Below, piece by piece: positions 54,277 to 62,549 of a stretch of DNA of 64,000 nt. The position numbers and the translations under genes are program-made. Numbering within the stretch: position 1 is the first letter of the stretch; each line of letters starts with the position of its first letter. A model generated the notes under the pieces. That model did not search any database, was not told the origin of the DNA, and saw only the letters and a list, made by a program, of their open reading frames with translations. The DNA is from Camelimonas abortus (lineage in GTDB: Bacteria; Pseudomonadota; Alphaproteobacteria; Rhizobiales; Beijerinckiaceae), in assembly GCF_042647165.1 (NCBI RefSeq), contig NZ_JBHRUV010000029.1, one strand, 5' to 3'.

Positions 54277-55644
54277 TCATCCCTCCCCCGTGAGACCCAC
54301 GGTCGCAAGGGCGGCCGCCTGGCGCTCCGCCAGCGCCGCCTCGCTGAAGCCGGCGATGGTCTCCTCGAACAGGCGGTGGAAGTTGAGGCGCGCGTCCAGC
54401 CGCAGGAAGGCGGCGCCCAGCCCCACAGCCGCCCGGTCCATGAACACGAAGGCGCGCGGGACGCGCAACGGCCCGAGGCGCTTCAGCTCCTGGTGGACGC
54501 GGAACGCCTCCCGCCGCCCGTATTCGCCCGGCGCGACGCCGTCGGCGATGGTGCGCTCGCGGTCGTCCAGCAGCGGGCCGCAGATGAACCGCGCCCAGAT
54601 GTCGAGCACCCCGGCCAGCTCGCGCGTGACGTTGCAAAATCCCCACGTCCTGTATGCGTGCATGACCTCGTCCGGCCGGTCGTGCAGCAGGCCGCGGTAC
54701 AGCGCCACGACGCCGGCGACGAAGTCCGGCGGAAAAATGCGGATGCAGCCGAAATCGAGCAGGTTAACGCCGGTCGGCTCGCCGTCGTCCCCGGCGAAGG
54801 CGGCGTAGTTGCCCGGATGCGGATCGCCGTGAATGACGCCATAGCGGCCAAACGGCCGCCACCAGGCGTGGAACATGGCCCGCGCCAGACGGTCGCGCGT
54901 CTCCTGCGGCGCGGCCACCCAGCCGGCGAGCGGACGGCCCTCCAGCCATTCCAGGGTGAGCAGCCGGCCGGTGGACAGCTCCGGCCGCGGCGCCGGAACG
55001 CGCACGCCGGGGACGTCCGCCAGCATCAGGCGGTAGAGCGCGGCGCAGCGCGCCTCGCGCCGGTAGTCGAGCTCCTCGTACAGCCGTTCGGCGATCTCGG
55101 CGGCGGCCTCGCTGGCGTCAATCGCCGCGCCAAGGCGCCGGTGCAGGGCGAGCGCCAGCTCCATCTGGCGCAGGTCCGCCGCCACCGCCGACTGCATGTC
55201 CGGATACTGCAGCTTGCAGGCGAGGACCGCGCCGTCATGGGCCACGGCGCGGTGCACCTGGCCCAGGGAAGCGGCGGCGGCCGGCTCCAGGTCAAAGCTG
55301 GCGAAGCGGGCGCGCCACTGCGGCCCCAGCTCCGCCGCCATGCGCCGGCGCACGAAGGCCGGCCCCATGGGCGGGGCCGCAGACTGCAGCTTCTGCAGCT
55401 CCGCCGCATATTCGGCCGGCAGCAGGTCGGGAATCGCCGCCGCCAGCTGGGCGATCTTCATCAGCGGCCCCTTGAGGCCGCCAAGGGCGCCGGCCAGGGC
55501 CGCCGCCTCCGCCTTGCGGTCGCCGCCGCGCAGGCGCGCCCCGGCCACGCGCATGGCCGCGCCGCCCAGCCCCACGCCGACGCGCGCGTAGCGCGCCATG
55601 CGCGCCGCGGTCCGGTCAGCCTCCCTGTCGCGTCCGTCGCTCAC
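54277..55644 (-). CDS. AarF/UbiB/ABC1-family atypical kinase
   Basis: A 455-residue protein-kinase-like family linked to ubiquinone biosynthesis. The Ala-rich loop and QVHRAV (AAAASLGQVHRAVAHDG) are near residue 120. VIHGDPHPGNYAAF is the catalytic-loop equivalent and NLLDFGCIRIFPPDF the metal-binding DFG. The N-terminal family motif reads LMKIAQLAAAIP, i.e. KIAQ instead of KxGQ. No hydrophobic C-terminal anchor is seen. It may be UbiB-related or a paralogue with another role. Confidence 0.87.
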   Translation of the reverse strand: MSDGRDREADRTAARMARYARVGVGLGGAAMRVAGARLRGGDRKAEAAALAGALGGLKGPLMKIAQLAAAIPDLLPAEYAAELQKLQSAAPPMGPAFVRRRMAAELGPQWRARFASFDLEPAAAASLGQVHRAVAHDGAVLACKLQYPDMQSAVAADLRQMELALALHRRLGAAIDASEAAAEIAERLYEELDYRREARCAALYRLMLADVPGVRVPAPRPELSTGRLLTLEWLEGRPLAGWVAAPQETRDRLARAMFHAWWRPFGRYGVIHGDPHPGNYAAFAGDDGEPTGVNLLDFGCIRIFPPDFVAGVVALYRGLLHDRPDEVMHAYRTWGFCNVTRELAGVLDIWARFICGPLLDDRERTIADGVAPGEYGRREAFRVHQELKRLGPLRVPRAFVFMDRAAVGLGAAFLRLDARLNFHRLFEETIAGFSEAALAERQAAALATVGLTGEG

Positions 55645-55683
55645 CGTCGTCCTTTCCGCCCGGCGGCGGGGCGCCGCGACGCC

Positions 55684-56097
55684 TCAGGGCAGCACGGCCT
55701 CCGCCTCGATCTCCACCCGCGCCGCCGGATCCAGCAGGGCCGTGACGCCGACGATGGTCATGGCCGGGAAATGCCGGCCCAGGGTCTGCGCCCAGGCCTC
55801 GCCCACCTCCGCGCCATGTTCGCTGAAGTCCCCGATGCGCGTGAGATACGCGCGCAGCGACACGATGTCCGTGGCGGCGCCGCCCGCCGCCTGCACCACC
55901 GCCAGCACGTTGGCGAGGGCCTGGGCGAACTGCGCGCCGAACCCGGCGTCCGCCGCCACCCCCGGCGCGCCGGGAACGGCGCCGGTCTGGCCGGCGACCC
56001 GCAGCACCCGTGACCCCGCGCTGACCACGCCATGGGAATAGCCGCGCGGACGCGGCCATCCCTCCGGCAGCACCGCGACAAAACCGCCCTGGGACAT
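55684..56097 (-). CDS. RidA (YjgF/UK114) family protein
   Basis: A 137-residue trimeric enamine/imine deaminase-family protein. SAGSRVLRVAGQTGAVPGAP, LANVLAVVQAAGGAATDIVS, RAYLTRIGDFSEHG and the ARVEIEAEAVLP end, with the conserved Arg before VEIE. Probably protects PLP enzymes from reactive enamines, but the family has other subgroups. It lies 90 bp from pepF on the same strand. Confidence 0.9.
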   Translation of the reverse strand: MSQGGFVAVLPEGWPRPRGYSHGVVSAGSRVLRVAGQTGAVPGAPGVAADAGFGAQFAQALANVLAVVQAAGGAATDIVSLRAYLTRIGDFSEHGAEVGEAWAQTLGRHFPAMTIVGVTALLDPAARVEIEAEAVLP

Positions 56098-56187
56098 GTC
56101 TGTTCCTCCCTGTATGGCGCGGCCCCGTCGCCGCCGCGGCGACGCCGCCGGGCCGGCGCGGGCTCCTGTGCGGCCCGCAGCCCCCGC

Positions 56188-58059
56188 TCAGGCGGAGAGC
56201 TGCTCCAGCTCGGTGATGAAATCGTCGATCATGCCGAGGCCGATCCGCCAGAAGGCCGGATCGGCGGCGTCGAGGCCGAAGGGCGCCAGCAGCTCGGAAT
56301 GGTGCTTCGTGCCGCCCGCCGCCAGCATCTCGAGGTAGCGCGCGGCGAAGCCGTCGCCGGCCTTGCGGTAGACGCCGTAGAGCGAGTTCACCAGACAGTC
56401 GCCGAAGGCGTAGGCGTAGACGTAGAACGGCGAGTGGATGAAGTGGGGGATATAGGCCCACCACACGCCGTATTCCTCGTCCAGCCGGATGGCCGGCCCC
56501 AGGCTCTCGGACTGCACCTCCATCCAGAAGGCGTTGATCTGCCCGGCGGTGAGCTCGCCGTTGCGGCGCGCCTCATGCACCTTGCGCTCGAAGGTGTAGA
56601 AGGCCACCTGCCGCACCACGGTGTTGAGCATGTCCTCCACCTTGGAGGCCAGCATGATGCGCCGTTCGGCCGGCGGCGCCTGGTCGAGCATGCGGCGGAA
56701 GGTGAGCATCTCGCCGAACACGGAGGCGGTTTCGGCCAGGGTGAGCGGCGTCGGGGCCATCAGCGCGCCCTGGCGGGCGGCCAGCACCTGGTGCACGCCG
56801 TGGCCCAGCTCGTGGGCCAGGGTCATGACGTCGCGCGGCTTGCCCAGATAGTTCAGCAGCACGTAAGGGTGCGCCGAAGGCACGGTGGGATGGGCGAAGG
56901 CGCCCGGCGCCTTGCCGGGGCGGGCCGGCGCGTCGATCCAGTTCTCGTCAAAGAAACGGCGGGCGATGCGGGCCATCTCCGGCGAAAATTCGCCATAGGC
57001 GGCCAGCACCGTGTCGCGCGCCTCCTCCCAGCCGATCACCCGCTGCGACGATTCCGGCAGCGGCGCGTTGCGGTCCCAGTAGTTGAGGCGCTCCACGCCG
57101 AACCAGCGCGCCTTCAGCGCGTAATAGCGGTGGGACAGGCGCGGACAGGCGGCGCGCACGGCGGCGACCATGGCGTCCACCACCTCGCGCTCCACCCGGT
57201 TGGCGAGGTGGCGGCTGTCGGCCACGTCAGCGAATCCGCGCCAGCGGTCGGAGATCTCCTTGTCCTTGGCCAGGGTGTTGGTGACCAGCACGAAGGTGCG
57301 CAGGTTGGCGGCGAACACGCTGCTGATGGCCGCGGCGGCGCTGCGCCGCTTGCCGGGGTCGGCGTCCTGCAGCAGGTTGAGCGTGGGTTCGATGGGCAGG
57401 CTCTCGCCGTCCACCTCGAAACGCAGGGCGGCGATGGTCTCGTCGAACAGCCGGTTCCAGGCGCTGACGCCGGTCACCGACTTCTCATGGAACAGCCGCT
57501 CGATGTCGTCGGAGAGCTGGTATGGCTTCTCCTTGCGCAGGTCGTCCAGCCACGGCCGCCAGCGCGCCATGGCGGCGCTGTCGCGCAGGCGCCGCCACAG
57601 CCCGTCGTCAAGGCGGTTCAGCTCCAGCTGGAAGAACAGCAGGTGCACGCTGGCGGCGGTCACCCGCTCCTGGGCGTCGCCGTAGAACTTGGCGTTGGCC
57701 GGGTCGGAGGTGTCGCCGAAATAGATCAGCCCGGCGTAGGACATGATGCGGCCGAGCTGGTCGGAGATCGCCTCGTATTCGCCGATGGCTTCGTCGAGCT
57801 GCGCCTGGCCTTCCGGCGTCGCCGCCAGCTCCGCCACGCGCCCGCGCCATTTGCCGGCGAAGGCGGCGCACCGGCCCTCGATGGCCTCAAAATCCGCCCG
57901 GTATTCCGGCGAATCCATGCCCGGATAGAGGGCCGAGAGATCCCAGCGCGGCAGCGCGCCCAGATCCGGCGCGGCGGCGGCCCCGCCGGCCGCAGCGGCC
58001 GCGCTGGCCGCGGGAACCGGAAGCTGCAGGTGACGAAGCGCGGAAACGGCGCATGACAT
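56188..58059 (-). CDS. pepF: M3-family oligoendopeptidase F
   Basis: A 623-residue cytosolic zinc metallopeptidase that trims peptides. The zinc site HELGHG is at 416-421 with the third ligand in TLAETASVFGEMLTFRRML. PSAHPYVLLNYLGKPRDVMT and the C-terminal PFYVYAYAFGDCLVNSLYGV are conserved in PepF. Of the nested starts ATG-TCA-ATG, I take 58059 because GGAGG is six bases upstream; 58065 touches the site. Confidence 0.94.
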   Translation of the reverse strand: MSCAVSALRHLQLPVPAASAAAAAGGAAAAPDLGALPRWDLSALYPGMDSPEYRADFEAIEGRCAAFAGKWRGRVAELAATPEGQAQLDEAIGEYEAISDQLGRIMSYAGLIYFGDTSDPANAKFYGDAQERVTAASVHLLFFQLELNRLDDGLWRRLRDSAAMARWRPWLDDLRKEKPYQLSDDIERLFHEKSVTGVSAWNRLFDETIAALRFEVDGESLPIEPTLNLLQDADPGKRRSAAAAISSVFAANLRTFVLVTNTLAKDKEISDRWRGFADVADSRHLANRVEREVVDAMVAAVRAACPRLSHRYYALKARWFGVERLNYWDRNAPLPESSQRVIGWEEARDTVLAAYGEFSPEMARIARRFFDENWIDAPARPGKAPGAFAHPTVPSAHPYVLLNYLGKPRDVMTLAHELGHGVHQVLAARQGALMAPTPLTLAETASVFGEMLTFRRMLDQAPPAERRIMLASKVEDMLNTVVRQVAFYTFERKVHEARRNGELTAGQINAFWMEVQSESLGPAIRLDEEYGVWWAYIPHFIHSPFYVYAYAFGDCLVNSLYGVYRKAGDGFAARYLEMLAAGGTKHHSELLAPFGLDAADPAFWRIGLGMIDDFITELEQLSA

Positions 58060-58310
58060 TGACATCCTCCGCTGCGCGCCGCAGCGCGCTGCATGGGCGG
58101 GCCCGGCGGCGCCGGACGCCCGCGACGGTTCGAAAAACGCCCCGCATCCGCGCCGGACCGGTCGCCGCGCCGGCCGCGTCAGGGCGCCATGCGCCACAAG
58201 CTGGTCATGACGCGTCGGCGAAACAATCGCCGGCCGACAGCTTTTTCACAAGCGCCGCCCGGCGGCCCGAACGGACGCAGCGGCGCGGCGCGCGAAAATT
58301 CATGACAGCG

Positions 58311-58325
58311 TTAACACGGACTTTA
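58311..58325. promoter_or_regulatory. CtrA-like box before the NtrC-like regulator (one mismatch)
   Basis: TTAACACGGACTTTA fits TTAA-N7-TTAA with one mismatch, 80 bp upstream of the regulator and 250 bp upstream of pepF, in a divergent gap of 345 bp with no other clear signal. Confidence 0.4.
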
Positions 58326-58404
58326 CTGTTGTTCCCCACCATGCCCCGTAACGATACACACGGGGGCGAAGCTGGTCGCCGGCGGCGGGCCCGCGCCCCG
58401 AGGC

Positions 58405-60003
58405 ATGAGGCTCGCTTCAGGCATGGTCACACAGTCCGCCACCAGCCAGCGGTTCCGACAGTCCGTCAGCGTATCCGGCGCCGAATCCGCCCCGCCCGGG
58501 GGCGGGGCGTTGCTGGCGTGTCTGGACATGGGCGCCGCCGACGCGCGCGCGCTGCTCGCCGCCACAGGCGGGCGGGCCTGCGCCGCCGGCGACCTGGCGA
58601 CGGCCCTGCGCCTGCTGCGCGAGGGAGCGCGCCCTGCCGCCGTTTTCGTGTCGGGCGCGCGCGACGCCGCGCCGGTGCTGACGCTGCTGGAGGCGGCCCG
58701 CGCCGCCGCCCTGCGCGACCGCATGCTGGCCGCCCAGGCCAGACTGACGCCTGTTGACGTCGCAATTTTACAGGATTCTGGCGTAGAAACCGTGGCCGGC
58801 GCCACGCCCGAGCGCCAGGCGCGCGCCCTGCGCGAACGCATGGCCGCCGCGCCGGAGGCGCCGCAGCCGCGGCGCGGCGAGCGCCGGCTGGAGCCGTCGC
58901 TGGATGATCTGGCCGCGGCCAGCGCGACGTTCGCCCGTGCGGCCGCGCAGGGCCGGCGGGCGCTGCGCGCCGGCCTGCCGGTGCTGGTGGAGGGCGAGGC
59001 GGGCGTGGGCAAGCTCGCCTTCGCGCGGGCGCTGCACGCCGCCGGCCTGCGCCGGCAGCGGCCGCTGCTGCAGCTTGGCCCGGACGCGGCGGCGGAGGGG
59101 CTGGCGGCCGCCGCCGGCCGCCTTGGCCTCGACCTCGAGACCGGCCTGATTCACGGCGAAGCCGGCGGTTCGCTCTATCTGCGCGACATCGGCGACTGGC
59201 CGGCGCCGGCCCAGGGCGAGCTGATGGAGCTGCTGCGCCGGCGCAACGCCCTGCGCGGGCGGGACGGGGCGCTGCGCGAGCTGAAAATTTTCGCCAGCGC
59301 CCGCCAGCCGCTGATCCAGCGCGTCGGCGCCGGCGCGGTGCGGGACGACCTCTATTACCTGCTGTCGGTGGCGCCGGTCAGTCTGCCGCCGCTGCGCAAC
59401 CTGCGCGAGGACCTGCCGGCCATCGTCGCCGCCGTGCTGGCGCGCATGGGCGCGGGCCGGGCGGCGGCGCTGCGCCCGGGCTTTCCGGGCGCGCCGGACG
59501 CGGAGGCCATGGCGGCGCTCGCCGCCGCCGACTGGCCCGGCAACATCGCCCAGCTGCGCGCCCGGCTCTGTCATGCGGCTCTGCGGGCCGGCGGCGGGCC
59601 CATCACCGCCGCCGACGTGGCCGCGGCGCAGGCGCCGGACGCGGCGGAGACCGGCGGCTGGACGCTGGCGTGGCCGGAAGACGGCGGGAGCGGGGCCGCC
59701 GCGCCGGCGCCGCCCTGCGCCGCCATGTGCGAACGGACGGCGGCCTGCGACCTGCCCGACATTTTCGACGGCCAGGGCGAACTGCGGCCCCTGGCCGAAA
59801 TTGAAGCTGGCGTGATCCGCTTCGCCGTGCGCCATTATGGCGGGCAGATGTCGGAAGTGTCGCGCCGGCTGGGAATCGGCCGCTCGACGCTGTACCGCAA
59901 GCTGCGCGACCTGGACCTGCTGCCGGAACGTGAGGCCGCCGGCCCCGCCCGGCTCCGCGCCGGCGGGGGCGATGTCCGCGCGCTGGCCGTGGACATGGCC
60001 TGA
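58405..60003 (+). CDS. Degenerate NtrC-type (Fis-HTH) transcription regulator
   Basis: A 532-residue protein. Residues 35-140 resemble a receiver but lack a clear phosphorylation Asp pattern. 160-400 is a sigma-54-type AAA+ module with Walker A GEAGVGKL (197-204). The Walker B region is changed: GGSLYLRDIGDWP replaces the usual GGTLFLDEIG. The GAFTGA loop that contacts sigma-54 is missing. A Fis-type HTH, FAVRHYGGQMSEVSRRLGIG then RSTLYRKL, ends it. It probably binds DNA but does not activate sigma-54; ATG 58423 is an alternative start. Confidence 0.82.
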   Translation: MRLASGMVTQSATSQRFRQSVSVSGAESAPPGGGALLACLDMGAADARALLAATGGRACAAGDLATALRLLREGARPAAVFVSGARDAAPVLTLLEAARAAALRDRMLAAQARLTPVDVAILQDSGVETVAGATPERQARALRERMAAAPEAPQPRRGERRLEPSLDDLAAASATFARAAAQGRRALRAGLPVLVEGEAGVGKLAFARALHAAGLRRQRPLLQLGPDAAAEGLAAAAGRLGLDLETGLIHGEAGGSLYLRDIGDWPAPAQGELMELLRRRNALRGRDGALRELKIFASARQPLIQRVGAGAVRDDLYYLLSVAPVSLPPLRNLREDLPAIVAAVLARMGAGRAAALRPGFPGAPDAEAMAALAAADWPGNIAQLRARLCHAALRAGGGPITAADVAAAQAPDAAETGGWTLAWPEDGGSGAAAPAPPCAAMCERTAACDLPDIFDGQGELRPLAEIEAGVIRFAVRHYGGQMSEVSRRLGIGRSTLYRKLRDLDLLPEREAAGPARLRAGGGDVRALAVDMA

Positions 60004-60088
60004 ACCACCCCGCGGGCCGGCGCGCCCGCGCATCACGGCGCCGCAAGGCGCGCGACGACGTCCCGACTTTATCGCATGGGAGGCGCAC

Positions 60089-62157
60089 GTGAGGACATGG
60101 CGGACTGATCGGCTGGCGACCGGCCTGTTCGCTCTCGCCGCCGCGCTGGCCGCGGGCGCAGGCGAGGGCGCGGCCCGCCAGCCGCAGACAGGCGCGGACC
60201 CTGCGGACGCGTGGATCATCGTCGACGCGGGGACGGACACGCCAGCGCCCGGAGCGACGGCCCTGGACGCCGCGCCGCCTTCCGCCACGGGCGTCGCCGC
60301 GCTGCGCGCCGCCGGAGCGCCGGAAACGTCCGGCGGTCCCCTCATCACCCTCTACGACGATGCGGAGGACGAGGCCGGGCACACCGGCGCGATCAGGCCG
60401 CTGGAGGCGCCCGGCGACGACGCCGGCGGAGCGCTGACGCTGCTGGCGCCCGCCGCCGCCGCCACGACCGGCGACGGCGAAGGCCACGACGGCGCGCCGC
60501 GCGGCGCTTTCGCCCCCGCGACGGCGTCCCCCCTGGCGGACCAGCTGCCCCCGCCGCCGCCGGCGACGGCGAAGGCCACGACGGCGCGCCGCGCGGCGCT
60601 TTCGCCCCCGCGACGGCGTCCCCCCTGGCGGACCAGCTGCCCCCGCCGCCGCCGGCGACGGCGGACGTGACGCCGGAGATCGTGACCGCGGCGGTGATGG
60701 ACCTCGCCCGGGCCCTGCTGGCCGATCCGGCGACCTTCGCCGGCAGCCGGCTGGACAGCGCCCAGCAGGAACGGCTCCGCGCCTTTTACGCCGCGCGCCA
60801 GGAGCCGCTGTGGCTGCGCGACGGCGGCTGGAACGAAGGCGCCCGCCAGACCCAGGCCCGCATGGAGCGCGCCTGGGAGGAGGGGCTGGAAAGCGCCGAC
60901 TATCCGGCGCCCGCCCTCGCCGCCGGCGCGACCCCGGCCGCCCTGGCCGAAGCGGAGGTGCGCCAGAGCGTCAACGCGGTGAAATACGCCCGCGACGCCT
61001 CCGGCGCCCGCATTGATCCGGCGCGGCTGTCGCGGCTGCTCACGCCCCGCCGCGACCTGCCGGACGCAGACAGGGTGCTCGCCGGCCTCGCCGTGGCGAT
61101 GCAGCGCGGGCGCGACGCCGGCGACGCGCTGGCCGCCTGGAACCCCTCCCACGCCGGCTACCAGGCGCTGCGCGCGCGGCTGATCGCGCTGCGGGCCGCG
61201 CGCCCGCCGGAGCCGGCGGTGGCGCGCATTCCCCACGGGCCGCCGCTGCGCGTGGGCATGCAGGATCCGCGGGTGAAGCTGGTGCGAAGCCGCCTCGGCC
61301 TGACCCCTTCGGACGACGTCAGTTATGATGAACGCCTCGCCGCCGCCGTGGCCGAGTTCCAGCGCAGCCGCGGCCTCAAGCCCACCGGCGTGCTCACCCG
61401 CCAGACCGTGCTGGCCATGACCGGCGGCGACATCCCCAGGGAGGAGGATGAATCCCTGCTCGTGGTCAACATGGAGCGCTGGCGCTGGCTGCCGCGCGAC
61501 CTTGGCGACGACTACGTGTTCGTCAACATTCCCGAATTCCGCATGCGCCTCGTCCGCGAGGGGCGGCTGGCGTTCGAGACGCGGATCATCGTCGGCAAGC
61601 CGGAGACGCCGACGCCGGTGTTCTCGCACGAAATCCAGTATGTGGTGCTGAACCCGTACTGGACCGTGCCGCCGTCCATCCTGAAAAAGGAGTTCCTGCC
61701 GGCGCTGGCGCGCGATCCGCAATACGCCGCCAGACGCGGCTATGAGGTGATCCGCCGCGGCGACCGCATCACGGTGCGCCAGCCGCCGGGCGAGCGCAAC
61801 GCGCTCGGCCGCATCAAGTTCATGTTCCCCAACGACCACGCGGTCTACCTGCACGACACCCCCAACCGCGGGCTGTTCGGGCGCAACCGGCGCGCCTTCA
61901 GCCACGGCTGCGTGCGCGTGGACGATCCGCTGGCCTTCGCCACGCTGGCGCTGGGCCCGGAATGGCCGGAGCAGCGCATCCGCCGTCTGCTGGGCAAGGG
62001 CGAACGCACCGTCCGCCTGGCGCGGCCGCTGCCGGTGCACCTCGCCTATTTCACCGCCTCGGTGGACGCCGGCGGAACGATGCACGCCCGCGAGGACATC
62101 TATGGCGTGGACGCGCGCATGCGCGCCGCCCTCGCCCGGCTGCGCGGCGCGCCCTGA
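60089..62157 (+). pseudogene. L,D-transpeptidase (LdtD/YcbB type), frameshifted by a 92-bp duplication
   Basis: Periplasmic enzyme making 3-3 peptidoglycan cross-links. A GTG start with GGGAGG upstream and a signal peptide (RTWRTDRLATGLFALAAALA then AGAGEGAARQ) lie in one frame, which stops at 60670 after 193 codons. The scaffold, peptidoglycan-binding (GMQDPRVKLVRSRLG) and YkuD catalytic domains (RRAFSHGCVRVDD with Cys) lie in the next frame. Removing one exact 92-bp copy joins both into 658 residues. Either a real inactivating or switching mutation, or an assembly error. Downstream internal starts would lack a signal peptide. Confidence 0.85.
60470..60663. repeat. 92-bp exact tandem duplication with 10-bp flanking repeat
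   Basis: Copy 1 is 60470-60561 and copy 2 is 60562-60653, identical over all 92 bases; the first 10 bases (GGCGACGGCG) occur a third time at 60654-60663. 92 is not a multiple of 3, so it shifts the frame of the L,D-transpeptidase gene. The 10-bp repeats at the edges are the expected substrate for slippage duplication or deletion. Confidence 0.97.
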
Positions 62158-62306
62158 GGGGCGGCGCGGCGCGCCCGGCGCCCTGTCCCCAGATGAAACG
62201 GTCGCAGGCGCGGGAAATATTCCCGTGATTCCAGCAACATGTCTGGATATTGGCCGGCGCGTCCGGCGGAGCCGCGGCGCGGCGTAGCGGGAAAGCGCGA
62301 AGCAGG

Positions 62307-62321
62307 CTAACCTCGCGTTAA
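62307..62321. promoter_or_regulatory. CtrA-like box before the MepK-like gene (one mismatch)
   Basis: CTAACCTCGCGTTAA fits TTAA-N7-TTAA with one mismatch. It lies in the 392-bp gap after the L,D-transpeptidase gene, 229 bp before the chosen TTG start. No terminator with a U-run is visible in that gap. Confidence 0.35.
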
Positions 62322-62549
62322 GGCTTCTGCACGAAAAGTCTGGGCAATGTTCGCCGCCGGCGCGGGCGACATCATTTGGGGCGCATCGCCCTGCAGATGA
62401 TCCCGCGTCGCAGGTCTCCGCCCCGGCGGAGCCGGCGTCCGGCGATCCTGTCGCCAGCGCGCCGCGCCCCGCCGGCCGGGGCCGCATCACGATCATCCGC
62501 CGTGCGCGTCCGCGCGCCGCCGTCAGACAATTCATCAGGGGTACACAAC

